Of a stretch of 64,000 bases of DNA, positions 16,288 to 24,401 are shown one piece after another. Origin of the DNA: Clostridiaceae bacterium (GTDB taxonomy: Bacteria > Bacillota > Clostridia > Oscillospirales > Acutalibacteraceae); contig JAEEWM010000013.1 in the NCBI GenBank assembly GCA_016287385.1, forward strand, positions 1-64,000, in the 5' to 3' direction. The position numbers and the translations under genes were made by a program. Every line of letters starts with the position of its first letter. Positions within the stretch are counted from its first letter, which is position 1. The notes under the pieces are model-generated. The model ran no database searches and had not been told where the DNA came from. It was given only the letters and a program-made list of their open reading frames with translations.

Positions 16288-16313
16288 CACGGTGCAAATT
16301 ATATTGCACCGTG
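16288..16313 (-). terminator. Terminator after the isomerase-like gene
   Basis: A 10-bp stem (16313-16304/16297-16288) followed on the minus strand by TCTTTTTAG. It lies 8 bp past the stop at 16322. Confidence 0.85.
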
Positions 16314-16321
16314 CAAAAAGG

Positions 16322-17113
16322 TCACATTTTTGATATCTTAACTATCCGCTCGTATGCGGTTTTAACGTACTCTTCATCAGTCATATGAGCGTATTTATCA
16401 TTCTTTTCGAGTTCAACTGTGAGAGTCCCTTTATAGCCCACCGCGTTTAACCGCCGCATCATATCGGCGTAATCGATATTACCGTCAAACATCATCAGAT
16501 GATCGTCCGGATCGTCGCGCCCGTCCCTGCCGAAGTTGTCGTGTATGTGGGTACAAAGTATGCGGTCACCGAAAAGCTCGGTAAAATGCACTGTTTCGGT
16601 GTAACAATGCTCGTGACCGCAGTCATAGCAATAACCCACGTTATCGAGAGAGCGGTAACGCTGCATCATAGCGGAGAGAGTGCCGAAATTGCGTATATTC
16701 TCAAACGCTATTTTCACGCCTTTTTCACCGGCATACTGAACGAGTGCGTCAAAGCGGTTTAAGCCGATATCACAGATGGGCGGAGGATTCCATCCCGAAT
16801 CAACGTGCATAATGATAACCGGTATACCGTATTCGGCGGCGCTGTTTACGCTCTGATAAATAGTGTCCTTTATCGCAAGGTAAGCGTCGCCCGCGCACCA
16901 GAAATTGTTAATTCCCCGAAACGGGGCGTGCAAAAACTCAACTTCAATGCCGAGCAAATCGGCTTGCGCCTTTATTTCACCCACGGTTTTCATATCATAT
17001 TGGTTGCTGAAAACCGCGTCAAAACCGGCGTTTTTTATAATTTTGAGAACCGCAGCGTTATCGAGACCCGAAAATCGCAGACATTCAAGCTCAATACCAA
17101 ATTTTCTTTTCAT
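16322..17113 (-). CDS. Sugar phosphate isomerase/epimerase-like TIM-barrel protein
   Basis: 263 residues from the ATG at 17113 (RBS GAGGG 7 nt upstream); a longer frame to 17176 would overlap the trehalase gene and lacks an RBS. It shows the xylose isomerase-like TIM-barrel pattern (AP_endonuc_2): metal ligands in IMHVDSGWN, FENIRNFG, YDCGHEH, THIHDNFG and the closing ELEKN. The exact substrate cannot be read. It follows the GH37 gene by 11 bp and is probably cotranscribed with it. Confidence 0.85.
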   Translation of the reverse strand: MKRKFGIELECLRFSGLDNAAVLKIIKNAGFDAVFSNQYDMKTVGEIKAQADLLGIEVEFLHAPFRGINNFWCAGDAYLAIKDTIYQSVNSAAEYGIPVIIMHVDSGWNPPPICDIGLNRFDALVQYAGEKGVKIAFENIRNFGTLSAMMQRYRSLDNVGYCYDCGHEHCYTETVHFTELFGDRILCTHIHDNFGRDGRDDPDDHLMMFDGNIDYADMMRRLNAVGYKGTLTVELEKNDKYAHMTDEEYVKTAYERIVKISKM

Positions 17114-17124
17114 AAAAACACCCT

Positions 17125-18348
17125 CTAAATCAAGCCGAGTTCGTGATTCAGATAAACGTACACCCCGGCGGTCCACCCCATCATTTTAGGCGCCTTGTAA
17201 TCACTGCAGGCGACATCACCGGTCAAGCCGTTATACTTTTCCCAAAGGTTTCCGGTTTTTTCAAAGCATCTTTCTACCAAAGCGACATACTTCTCCGCGA
17301 CGGTACGCGCCTGCGCGTCATAACCGTAATTTTTAAGCGCGTTATACATAATAAACTGCAAGGGCGCCCAAACATTAGGATAATCCCACTGACAGTTAAG
17401 CTGTCTTTTCGACTCGCCCGCGCTTATGCCGTATTCCAAATTCAGGTCATCAAAGAGAGCAACTGTCTTTTCTGCTTCTTCTTTTGACGCCATATTAACA
17501 TACATAGGATAAAAACTCGCAACCGAAGCATAGGTTGAAAACTCGCCCGTTTCAAAGTTTCTGTCCATAAAAAGACCGCGTTCGGCGTTCCATAAAAGCG
17601 CCGCCTTATCACGGCGCGACTGCTTACGCGCCTCCCACTCTGCTTCCTCACCCGTGCCGAGAATTCCGGAAAACTTACGCATATTTTCCTCCATACCGTA
17701 AAGCAGGCTGTTGAGGTCTATCATATCAAACTTGTTGCCCTCGCCCTTAAAGCGCGAACTGCAATCCCAACCGCTTTCATAGCAGGATACACCGCCGTAA
17801 TACGCATCAAGCAAATCTTCCCTTGTGGGATTTTCCTTTGCGGTAAGACCGAGTCTTCTGTAAAAATACGAATAATTCTTTACAAGCACGTCTTCAAACA
17901 ACTCGTAATTGAAATATCCGTTAAGTCCGGTCGGCGTTACGCGCTTGCCCTGCCAGAAGTCATATTCCTTTTTAAGCACCGTGTAAGCGTGAGCCAACCA
18001 CTCTTTATCGCCGGTGACGTTAAAGAGATCTTTTACCATTTCGGATAAAAAAGGCGGCTGCGAACGGTTGAGGTAATATGTGCGATTACCGTTCGGCATA
18101 AATCCGTATTTATTCACAAGATAAAACATATTCTCGATATTGTTTTTTACAATATCTGTCCTGCCGAGCAAAAGCATACCCGCGTTGGTGAAATATGTAT
18201 CCCAGTAGTACATTTCCTGGAAGCTGTCCTCCGCGCAGGGCGTGGTATAAGGAAAAGGCAGACCTATGAGCGTATCGCAGCTTTCTTTTGTGGTTTTGAC
18301 CGTCTTATCAATATTCTCATTCAAGTATTTCTTTATTGCACTGTTCAC
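17125..18348 (-). CDS. GH37 trehalase-like glycoside hydrolase
   Basis: 407 residues, an (alpha/alpha)6-barrel enzyme. Seen: EMYYWDTYFTNAGML, which corresponds to the first trehalase signature, GFMPNGNRTYYLNRSQPP, the ESGWDCSSRF block with a likely catalytic Asp, and QWDYPNVWAPLQ, the second signature. No signal peptide, so it is cytoplasmic. It probably hydrolyses trehalose or a related alpha-glucoside. It is divergent from the AraC regulator and followed by the isomerase-like gene. Confidence 0.85.
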   Translation of the reverse strand: MNSAIKKYLNENIDKTVKTTKESCDTLIGLPFPYTTPCAEDSFQEMYYWDTYFTNAGMLLLGRTDIVKNNIENMFYLVNKYGFMPNGNRTYYLNRSQPPFLSEMVKDLFNVTGDKEWLAHAYTVLKKEYDFWQGKRVTPTGLNGYFNYELFEDVLVKNYSYFYRRLGLTAKENPTREDLLDAYYGGVSCYESGWDCSSRFKGEGNKFDMIDLNSLLYGMEENMRKFSGILGTGEEAEWEARKQSRRDKAALLWNAERGLFMDRNFETGEFSTYASVASFYPMYVNMASKEEAEKTVALFDDLNLEYGISAGESKRQLNCQWDYPNVWAPLQFIMYNALKNYGYDAQARTVAEKYVALVERCFEKTGNLWEKYNGLTGDVACSDYKAPKMMGWTAGVYVYLNHELGLI

Positions 18349-18385
18349 TGTATTCTCTCTCCAAATAAAACTTGCTTACTTCGCG

Positions 18386-18411
18386 GCATTATGCATGATA
18401 ATGCAATTATA
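18386..18411 (-). promoter_or_regulatory. Trehalase promoter -10 box with adjacent palindrome
   Basis: Minus-strand TATAAT (18411-18406) is present, but the -35 position (18434-18429) is poor, typical of activator-dependent promoters. Just downstream lies the perfect repeat GCATTAT-N5-ATAATGC (18386-18404), a candidate binding site for the divergently encoded AraC protein or a repressor. Confidence 0.55.
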
Positions 18412-18520
18412 CTACTTAATAATACACCACCGAAAAGTATTTGTATATCATTTTTTTGCGGTTTTTTGTCATTTTTTTGCACTAAATAAAAATAATAACG
18501 AATATAAGCGAAAAATATTG

Positions 18521-18549
18521 TTGATTTTCAATATCAAAGACTTTATAAT
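18521..18549 (+). promoter_or_regulatory. Promoter of the AraC-family gene
   Basis: TTGATT (18521-18526), 17-bp spacer, TATAAT (18544-18549), ten bases before the RBS GAGGTGG. Confidence 0.75.
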
Positions 18550-18570
18550 GATACTCGTGAGGTGGTAACT

Positions 18571-19443
18571 TTGGAACGCAAACCGATAAACGAAAAAAAG
18601 TCTTTTAATGTATCCGATGCTAATTTACCGATTTATATGGAAGGAATTTTCAGAAGGATCAGACGCAGCAGCGATCCGGGCATATTTCACTATCACGAAT
18701 GTATAGAACTGCTTTACTGTGTTAAAGGAGAGTTGGAGGTCAATATTCCCGGCGAGACCATAATGCTTTCACCCGGAGATTTTGTTTATCTTGCGCCTAA
18801 CACGCCCCATTCCACCGACACAAACAGTGATATCAACGAGCATATATTCATTAAATTTTTACCTTCGGTACTGCACGTTCCGGCAAGCCGAAAAATACCG
18901 CCCGTAAACTATTTTTTGTCGATTACCGGCAGCTATAACGTTTTCAGAGCAAATCCGAAAAACAGAGAGCGTATAAACAGTATGTTTTTCGAGGCGTATG
19001 AGAACTACTCTCATACCGACTATTTCAAGCGCCTTATGCTACGCGCAAATATAATGCAGCTTATGGCGTACGTTTTTGAAAATTCAATAAGCAACATTGA
19101 TGCGGAGAGGTCCAAAGCCATTCCCGACGTATTTTTGGCGGTGCTCGATTTCATCGATAACAATTACGCTTCTGTAACGCTTGAAGAGGCAGCGGATTTC
19201 TGTTCACTTTCGTACAGTTATTTCAGCCGAATGTTTAAATCCACCTTCAACGTATCTTTTTCGAACTATGTGATTAAAAAGCGCATTGAAAAATCTCTTA
19301 ATCTCATCACGAATTCAAATTTGAGTCTCAACGATATCGCGCTCGAATGTGGTTTTGCAAACCTCAGTCACTTCATCAAATGCTTTACAAACGAAAAAAG
19401 CATTACTCCGAAACAGTTTCGTTTAATAGTGACGCAAAAATAG
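18571..19443 (+). CDS. AraC-family regulator with N-terminal cupin domain
   Basis: 290 residues if started at TTG 18571 (GAGGTGG 5 nt upstream); the GTG at 18562 lies inside that RBS and is less likely. The N-terminal cupin sugar-binding domain contains HYHECIELLYCVKGE and the LSPGDFVYLAPNTPH motif. Two helix-turn-helix motifs fill the last 100 residues (AADFCSLSYSYFSRMFK, and DIALECGFANLSHFIKCF). It is divergent from the GH37/isomerase-like operon and probably activates it in response to a sugar. Confidence 0.88.
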   Translation: MERKPINEKKSFNVSDANLPIYMEGIFRRIRRSSDPGIFHYHECIELLYCVKGELEVNIPGETIMLSPGDFVYLAPNTPHSTDTNSDINEHIFIKFLPSVLHVPASRKIPPVNYFLSITGSYNVFRANPKNRERINSMFFEAYENYSHTDYFKRLMLRANIMQLMAYVFENSISNIDAERSKAIPDVFLAVLDFIDNNYASVTLEEAADFCSLSYSYFSRMFKSTFNVSFSNYVIKKRIEKSLNLITNSNLSLNDIALECGFANLSHFIKCFTNEKSITPKQFRLIVTQK

Positions 19444-19503
19444 GAATTCCTGCGAAATCTGCTTTTGTCAGGCGGATTTCGCTTTTTTTCAACGAAAAAT
19501 ACC

Positions 19504-19531
19504 TTGACAAACAGCGGCTTTGTGGTATAAT
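19504..19531 (+). promoter_or_regulatory. Promoter of tRNA-His
   Basis: TTGACA (19504-19509), 16-bp spacer, TATAAT (19526-19531), 14 bp before the tRNA. Confidence 0.85.
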
Positions 19532-19545
19532 AACTTGTACGTCAC

Positions 19546-19623
19546 GGTGGATGTAGCTTAGTTGGTTAAAGCGCCGGTTTGTGGCACCGGAGACCGTGGG
19601 TTCGAGTCCCATCTTCCACCCCA
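19546..19623 (+). tRNA. tRNA-His (anticodon GUG)
   Basis: 78 nt, including the extra G at -1 that pairs with C73, a hallmark of tRNA-His. The anticodon loop is TTGTGGC, the T-loop TTCGAGT, and CCA is encoded. One U-U mismatch appears at acceptor pair 6-67. Confidence 0.96.
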
Positions 19624-19640
19624 ATAGTTATAAGCGAAAA

Positions 19641-19712
19641 ATGAATAATGAATAGAGAGTTGGGGAATTGACCTGTGTGGCTTTTCTGAGATATTCAATA
19701 TTCATTATTCAT
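19641..19712. repeat. Small palindromic element
   Basis: ATGAATAATGAATA (19641-19654) and its exact complement (19699-19712) bracket a 44-bp spacer just after tRNA-His. It could be a miniature mobile or REP-like element; there is no T tract. Confidence 0.6.
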
Positions 19713-19741
19713 CTTTCATATTATGGCGATTTTTCCGCCGG

Positions 19742-20010
19742 CAATTTAATATTGGGGTGTCGTCAGGCCGGAAGCTGATAAGGGTCAAATCCGTAACGCT
19801 TAAGCGGCAAAATTTTCGCCCCTCATTGCTTCGTCATTTGGTAAGACACAGCACTTTGACTGCTGCATTCGTAGGTTCGTCGAAGTGGGCGCAAAACCGC
19901 GTCAGGTTTTGCGAACCGCGGAGTCTCGAGCAATGAGATTTTTTCGTTAACACCCGCAGTGTTCGAAAAAATCCATGGCGCAGAGTACCCTGCCACTTGT
20001 GGCAGGATTC
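19742..20010 (+). pseudogene. Broken copies of tRNA-Gln
   Basis: 19742-19765 is identical to the 24 bp around the 5' end of the intact tRNA-Gln (20019-20042). 19831-19879 repeats the D-arm to T-arm part (20037-20085) with three differences. Between them is a 71-bp insertion unit bounded by TCGTCA direct repeats. The missing 3' end appears inverted at 19999-20010, as the complement of 20084-20095. The middle fragment is flanked by CTCATTGCT (19822-19830) and AGCAATGAG (19929-19937). None of the copies can fold into a full tRNA. Confidence 0.8.
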
Positions 20011-20029
20011 ATCTGAAACAATTTAATAT

Positions 20030-20104
20030 TGGGGTGTCGTCAAGCGGTAAGACACAGCACTTTGACTGCTGCATTCGTAGGTTCGAATCCTGCCACCCCA
20101 GCCA
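20030..20104 (+). tRNA. tRNA-Gln (anticodon UUG)
   Basis: 75 nt. The acceptor TGGGGTG/CACCCCA pairs perfectly, discriminator G, CCA encoded. The anticodon loop is CTTTGAC, the T-loop TTCGAAT. It borders the mobile module. Confidence 0.97.
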
Positions 20105-20105
20105 T

Positions 20106-20150
20106 GCTGAGTGTTCATAACGCAAGTGAGTTATGGACACCCGGCTTTTT
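20106..20150 (+). terminator. Hairpin and T tract after tRNA-Gln
   Basis: A 16-bp stem with a few mismatches or G-U pairs (20106-20121/20130-20145), followed by five T. Its left arm and loop contain one copy of the 21-bp repeat described separately. Confidence 0.75.
20109..20129 (+). repeat. 21-bp inverted repeat, left copy
   Basis: Core GTGTTCATAACGCAAGTG. The complete 21-bp sequence occurs in opposite orientation at 32507-32527. The two copies bracket 12.4 kb that starts with a transposon recombinase and ends with tnpV. Confidence 0.85.
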
Positions 20151-20215
20151 ATATATTCAACTTATCTGATTTTCGTATGTAGGTGAGCAGGCTCGGTGAG
20201 TCTGCTCTATTTTTG

Positions 20216-21922
20216 TCAGGCGGTCACGGTATGGGGAAGATATTCGACCGCGACGCCCCGACGGGTGTTGAGCTTGTGAAAATTCTGCAACGGTGTTGCA
20301 GGAATTTCCAATGCTCCGATAAAACGATAATGGATCTTGATTCGCTGGGTTCGGTTTTTGCCGGTGCCTTCGATGTTGTACACCTCGATCTTTTCGATCA
20401 GTTCTCGCAGAAGTACAGGCGTAAGCGTCTGCATCTCCATAAAAGTGCGTATTGCCGAGAGAAAATGATCCTTTTCGTGCCGGATGTCCTCTAAATTCAG
20501 AAGCCGCATCCGAAATTGCTTTATTTTGTCCTGCAATTCGCCGCGCTCGATCTCGTACTTCTGCGACATGTGCATATACCACTGCTCCGTGACCTTGCCG
20601 TTTACCATATTCTCATACAGTCCTTCATACAGCCGGTCCACGTCTTTACTGCGGACGATGGCTTTTTGAAGCGCTTCCTGAGTGGCTTTCTGCTGTGCGG
20701 CGATGTCGCTGTTCGTCTTGGATTCCAGCAGGTCGGCGAAGGAATCTTCGTCGTCTCTCAGAAAGTCGGTCAGACGCTTTAGTTCCATCAGCACAACGGT
20801 TTCAAGCGAATCGGCACGGATATAGTGCGTTCCCTCGCAGGTGCCTCTGTTACTCTTGTAATTGGAGCATTTGAAGTGGGTGATGCTTGTGTTCGGATGA
20901 CAAACGTTAAACCACATCTTATGCCCGCAATCGGCGCAGTAGAGAATATCGCAGAACATATTCTTCTCAGCCAGTTTTTTGTTTGGCGCACGCCGCTTTG
21001 TTTTGGCGATATGCGCCTGCACCTGCTCAAAGGTGTCGCGGTTGATGATCGGCTCGTGAACGTCCTTGAAAATCTTCCATTTTGACGGATCATTCGGGAT
21101 GCGTGTCTTGTTCTTGAAAGATTTCGAGTAGGATTTGAAGTTGATCACGTCACCGCAGTATTCCTGCTGAGCAAGGATCTTGGCAACCGTCGATTTGCAC
21201 CACTTGTACGGGTTCTCCTGTGTTTTCTTGCCTCCGCGCGGTAATCCCTTGCTCTGCCAGTACGCCATCGGCACAAGCACCTGCCGTTCCTGCAAAAGCC
21301 GGGCGATGGTCTCGTTGCCCTTGCCCTCGATGCACATACGGAAAATATCTCGCACGATTCCGGCGGCCTCCGGGTCGATTACCCACTTTTTCTTATTCAG
21401 CGGGTCTTTCATATACCCGTAAGGCGGCGGAGATAGCGGCTCGCCCATATTGCCTCGAAGCCTATGCGACGTCTTGATCTTTTGCGAAATATCTCTCGCA
21501 TACATCTCGTTCATAACGTTTTTGAACGGTGCGATCTCGTTTTCTCCCTCCGCGCTGTCCACCATATCGTTTACGGCGATAAAGCGGACGCCGTGCTCGG
21601 GAAAGTAACTGTCGAGAAAGGTGCCGACCGCCACATAGTCACGACCGAGACGGGACAAGTCTTTTACCATAATGGTACTGACAAAGCCCATGTCAATGTC
21701 GTCAAGCATCGACTGAAAGCCCGGACGGTTGATATTCGTACCTGTATAACCGTCATCAAGGTAATACTTTGTGTTGGTAAGCCCGTATTCCTTTGCTTTC
21801 TGCGCCAGATACTTTTTCTGATTGGCGATGGAATTGCTCTCGCATTCGGTGCCGTCGTCACGGGATAAACGGCAGTACAAAGCGGTGATCCCCGCGTTTT
21901 GTTTTTTCTTGTTCGACTGCAT
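20216..21922 (-). CDS. Large serine recombinase (TnpX/TndX type)
   Basis: 568 residues from the ATG at 21922 (GGAGG 4-5 nt upstream), whose first base is the last base of the preceding stop. Order: resolvase catalytic domain with nucleophile Ser20 in YCRLSRDD and the KDLSRLGRD motif, a recombinase domain (about 160-290), a zinc beta-ribbon (CADC plus two further Cys, about 335-375), a long coiled coil, and a C-terminal tail. Such enzymes excise and insert Tn4451- or Tn5397-like elements through a circular intermediate. All key residues seen are intact. Confidence 0.93.
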   Translation of the reverse strand: MQSNKKKQNAGITALYCRLSRDDGTECESNSIANQKKYLAQKAKEYGLTNTKYYLDDGYTGTNINRPGFQSMLDDIDMGFVSTIMVKDLSRLGRDYVAVGTFLDSYFPEHGVRFIAVNDMVDSAEGENEIAPFKNVMNEMYARDISQKIKTSHRLRGNMGEPLSPPPYGYMKDPLNKKKWVIDPEAAGIVRDIFRMCIEGKGNETIARLLQERQVLVPMAYWQSKGLPRGGKKTQENPYKWCKSTVAKILAQQEYCGDVINFKSYSKSFKNKTRIPNDPSKWKIFKDVHEPIINRDTFEQVQAHIAKTKRRAPNKKLAEKNMFCDILYCADCGHKMWFNVCHPNTSITHFKCSNYKSNRGTCEGTHYIRADSLETVVLMELKRLTDFLRDDEDSFADLLESKTNSDIAAQQKATQEALQKAIVRSKDVDRLYEGLYENMVNGKVTEQWYMHMSQKYEIERGELQDKIKQFRMRLLNLEDIRHEKDHFLSAIRTFMEMQTLTPVLLRELIEKIEVYNIEGTGKNRTQRIKIHYRFIGALEIPATPLQNFHKLNTRRGVAVEYLPHTVTA

Positions 21923-22158
21923 TAGTCCTCCTTCCCGGCAGTCGATACACATTCTGTGCTCATTATACCACCGTTTTCGTCATTTGTCCATTGTGCGAGA
22001 TCGTTTTGAATATACTTTCCGATGACCTCCGCGAGCGTATCTTTGAAATTATTCAAGTCAACTTTTTTGAACTCGGAGTTTACGATATACTTCACGCCGT
22101 TGACGGTGTATTCATGTTCTCCCTGTCCGATACCGATAATAAATCTGTCTTTACTCAT
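21922..22158 (-). CDS. Small mobile-element protein between relaxase and recombinase
   Basis: 78 residues. No known domain is recognised; the N-terminal half resembles a small beta-rich fold (FIIGIGQGEHEYTVNGVKYI) and the rest is polar. Its start overlaps the relaxase stop (ATGA) and its stop overlaps the recombinase start, so the three genes are translationally coupled. Its position is suggestive of small accessory proteins of Tn4451-type elements, but no family is claimed. Confidence 0.65.
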   Translation of the reverse strand: MSKDRFIIGIGQGEHEYTVNGVKYIVNSEFKKVDLNNFKDTLAEVIGKYIQNDLAQWTNDENGGIMSTECVSTAGKED

Positions 22159-23381
22159 CTTTCAATTTCCTCCTTCTTTTTTCTTGTTCTTTTAGGTTGT
22201 AATTCGGGCTGTTCTTTTGGTTTTTCCTTTGGTTTCAGCAGGTTTGAAAAGAAAGCTTTGACCTTTTCGGGAAACCGTTTCATCGCTTCCAGATACGGAC
22301 GGCAGAAGTTTTCAAGTCTTTCAAGCTGGCTTTGTAACCGCTCTATCTGACTTTCAAGGTTCCAGACACGATTCCGTAACCGACCGTTCTCGTCTTTCAG
22401 ATCCCGTATTTTGCCTCTGCTCGAAATACCTTCCTTCGCAAGTGCGGTGAGGGCTTCATAATCTTCCTTCGCCACTGTGTACTTACCGGTGATGCCTTTC
22501 TTTCCCATTTTGTCAATCTCCATAAAGGTCTTGTGCTCGGGACTTATGACGTCATACCGAACGGTTTCGGCTTCAACTTTCTTTTGTATTTCATTCAGCC
22601 GTTCCGTATCCTTTTTGATTTGGTAATCAAGAGAAGAAAGGTGTTCGGTCGTGCTGCCTCTTTCACCCCGAATAAAATCCTTAAAACCGGCACTGCTCAT
22701 ATGCTCGAAAAACCTATCCTGCAGAAGACTGTATGACGGTATAAGCGCAGGCTTGCCGTTTGGCAATATAACCGGTGAACCTCGTTCATCTAACTGCGGC
22801 AGAGACTTCCACTTTTTTGAGTGGCTTATTTGCTGTACGGTTTCCTTTACCGTGCCTACAAGATTTTTGTCCTTGCACCGCTTTGACCAGAGTATCTTTT
22901 TCTCCACGACGGGTATTGCCACAATGTGCATATGATAATGATACACCGGATAACCATAATGCTCTGTCATTGCCTTATTCAGTTCGTCGGCGTGCATAAC
23001 GGCGGAGATAATATTCTCCTCGCCGTATTTGTTAGCGGCGAAACAGTACGCTTCTTCATAGAATCGGACGGCATAATCGTAGCCGCCGTGCTCTTCAAAA
23101 TACTGTGTGTTTATATCCACTACCATTTCGTCAAAGACCTTTGCATTCTCTTTCAGCCCTCTCGTTGATACCTTTCCGCCATCAAGCATCTTTTTCAGCG
23201 TTTCGTTGTAGGTCATCTCACCGGGATCTTTGAAATGCACATTCATCGGCGACCGCTCCGGTACAACGTTCAGGTTCCCGTAGTTTTTGTTCTTGCGCTC
23301 GTTATGGCGTTCGATTTTTCCTACGCCCTCCGTCGTGTACGCTTTTACGCGGGCGACGCTATAGTTCTTTTTTGCGATAAT
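22155..23381 (-). CDS. MobV-type relaxase (plasmid mobilisation/Pre family)
   Basis: The first in-frame ATG is at 23246, but the frame stays open for 45 more codons encoding YSVARVKAYTTEG and ERHNERKNKNYGN. The latter contains the HNxR motif I of MobV/Pre relaxases, so the protein must start upstream. The last possible codon after the in-frame TGA is ATT (23381-23379), with AAGGAG 6 nt before it. Alternatively an ATG at 23385 in another frame lost one A in a six-A run. Motif HYHMHIVAIPV provides the metal-binding histidines. A coiled coil fills the C-terminus. The relaxase nicks oriT for mobilisation; the product is 408 residues if ATT is used. Confidence 0.85.
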   Translation of the reverse strand: MIAKKNYSVARVKAYTTEGVGKIERHNERKNKNYGNLNVVPERSPMNVHFKDPGEMTYNETLKKMLDGGKVSTRGLKENAKVFDEMVVDINTQYFEEHGGYDYAVRFYEEAYCFAANKYGEENIISAVMHADELNKAMTEHYGYPVYHYHMHIVAIPVVEKKILWSKRCKDKNLVGTVKETVQQISHSKKWKSLPQLDERGSPVILPNGKPALIPSYSLLQDRFFEHMSSAGFKDFIRGERGSTTEHLSSLDYQIKKDTERLNEIQKKVEAETVRYDVISPEHKTFMEIDKMGKKGITGKYTVAKEDYEALTALAKEGISSRGKIRDLKDENGRLRNRVWNLESQIERLQSQLERLENFCRPYLEAMKRFPEKVKAFFSNLLKPKEKPKEQPELQPKRTRKKKEEIER

Positions 23382-23427
23382 TCATCGCTCCTTTCCTTAT
23401 TTTTTTCTTACAATGGTTCGCTTTGCG

Positions 23428-23620
23428 GTTACGCAACTTTAAAAAGTGCGTAACCCACTATGACACTTTCAGCAAAGCTGCAAAGATGTCATGGTCGTGG
23501 GCTCTGCGAGGCAGATTGCGGTATCTGCGGACACCGCCTTTGCCTGCGGAGAATATGCCGCGCCATTTCCGTCGGCGCATCATATTTCCTTCGGTGGGGT
23601 ACGCTCTGCGGAGCGTACCC
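23428..23620 (-). other. Candidate oriT: cluster of palindromes upstream of the relaxase
   Basis: GTTACGCA (23428-23435)/TGCGTAAC (23447-23454) form a stem that extends with one bulge. Next, ATGACA/TGTCAT with an inner CAGC-AAA-GCTG hairpin spans about 23459-23494. A 10-bp stem GGGTACGCTC/GAGCGTACCC lies at 23597-23620. The cluster lies directly upstream of the relaxase gene, the usual position of oriT in MobV elements. The nick site was not identified. Confidence 0.55.
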
Positions 23621-23637
23621 AATAGAGACATAATGAA

Positions 23638-23658
23638 TTTCGGAAGCGGTTTCCGAAA
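23638..23658. repeat. 21-bp palindromic motif, copy 1 of 2
   Basis: TTTCGGAA-GCGGT-TTCCGAAA lies just after the stop of the 145-aa gene. The same 21 bp occurs inverted at 24045-24065, inside the 5' end of that gene; the match extends to 23 bp. The sites flank the gene and could bind its product or the relaxosome. Confidence 0.8.
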
Positions 23659-23661
23659 TTA

Positions 23662-24099
23662 TTAAACATCCCAACTTTTTTCTTTTCTGACGCGCCGTAA
23701 ATATGCCGCAATTTCTTTTACGGTATTACCGTTGTGATAAAATCTTGCCGCAAGCGTTGCGGCGTAAATGATAGTGTCTTCGCCGTAACCGTCCTGCACA
23801 TGCATCCGTCCGAGCTGCTCAATGATTTCACATTTTTCGATACAGGCGTTTCCGTCGATTCGAAAGATTCCTTCAAGGTAAGGAATGTCATTGTGATCCT
23901 CTAAAATGCCGAATACAGCACTGCGGTAATAATGGGCGACAATTGTTCTTCGAGTTTTCTCCCTATACGCACCTGTAATAAGGCGGTCGAAATCTTCCAT
24001 ATGATCGCGCTCAAATACGGTCGGTCTGCCACGCCGGCGCTTATTTTCGGAAACCGCTTCCGAAATTGCGTTTCCCGCCGGATTGCTTTCTTTTTCCAT
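23662..24099 (-). CDS. Mobile-element protein of unknown function
   Basis: 145 residues. The basic N-terminus KRRRGRPTVFE resembles an AT-hook; the rest is helical with a closing DNA-binding-like segment (GNTVKEIAAYLRRVRKEKS). It is the first gene after the SOS-type promoter and long leader, upstream of the relaxase. It may be a DNA-binding accessory or regulatory protein (inference from charge and position). The region encoding SEAVSEN contains a copy of the 21-bp palindrome. Confidence 0.7.
   Translation of the reverse strand: MEKESNPAGNAISEAVSENKRRRGRPTVFERDHMEDFDRLITGAYREKTRRTIVAHYYRSAVFGILEDHNDIPYLEGIFRIDGNACIEKCEIIEQLGRMHVQDGYGEDTIIYAATLAARFYHNGNTVKEIAAYLRRVRKEKSWDV
24045..24065. repeat. 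21-bp palindromic motif, copy 2 of 2
   Basis: Inverted copy of 23638-23658, embedded in codons of the 145-aa gene. Confidence 0.8.
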
Positions 24100-24400
24100 T
24101 TTTTAACCCCCCTTTCGTAGCAAAATATGTATAGTATTGTTTTTGCCGTTTTCCCTGAATGCAGTTCCTTCCCGAGGATCTCTCCGGAGTCGCCGCGCTC
24201 ATATCATCGCACAGTCGTATCCCATTCAGACGGTCATTAAATTGTCAAGGTGCAAGTATCCCCATATAAAAGGCACTGAAAAGGTCTAAAAATTAAGCTC
24301 TTTAAAAAATTTTTAAAATTTCTCAGATTTAGCCCCTCCATATAACGTCTAAAAACAGCCTTTTTGTGCATATGTTTCTTAAAAATTTACAAATTGTATA
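24100..24400 (-). other. Second half of the long mobile-element leader
   Basis: No gene seen. On the minus strand CTGAATG (24229-24223)/CATTCAG (24161-24155) pair around a GC-rich core of about 60 nt with further small stems. A TTGACA-like box at 24251-24246 lacks a good -10. The rest is AT-rich. It leads into the 145-aa gene. Confidence 0.5.
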
Positions 24401-24401
24401 C

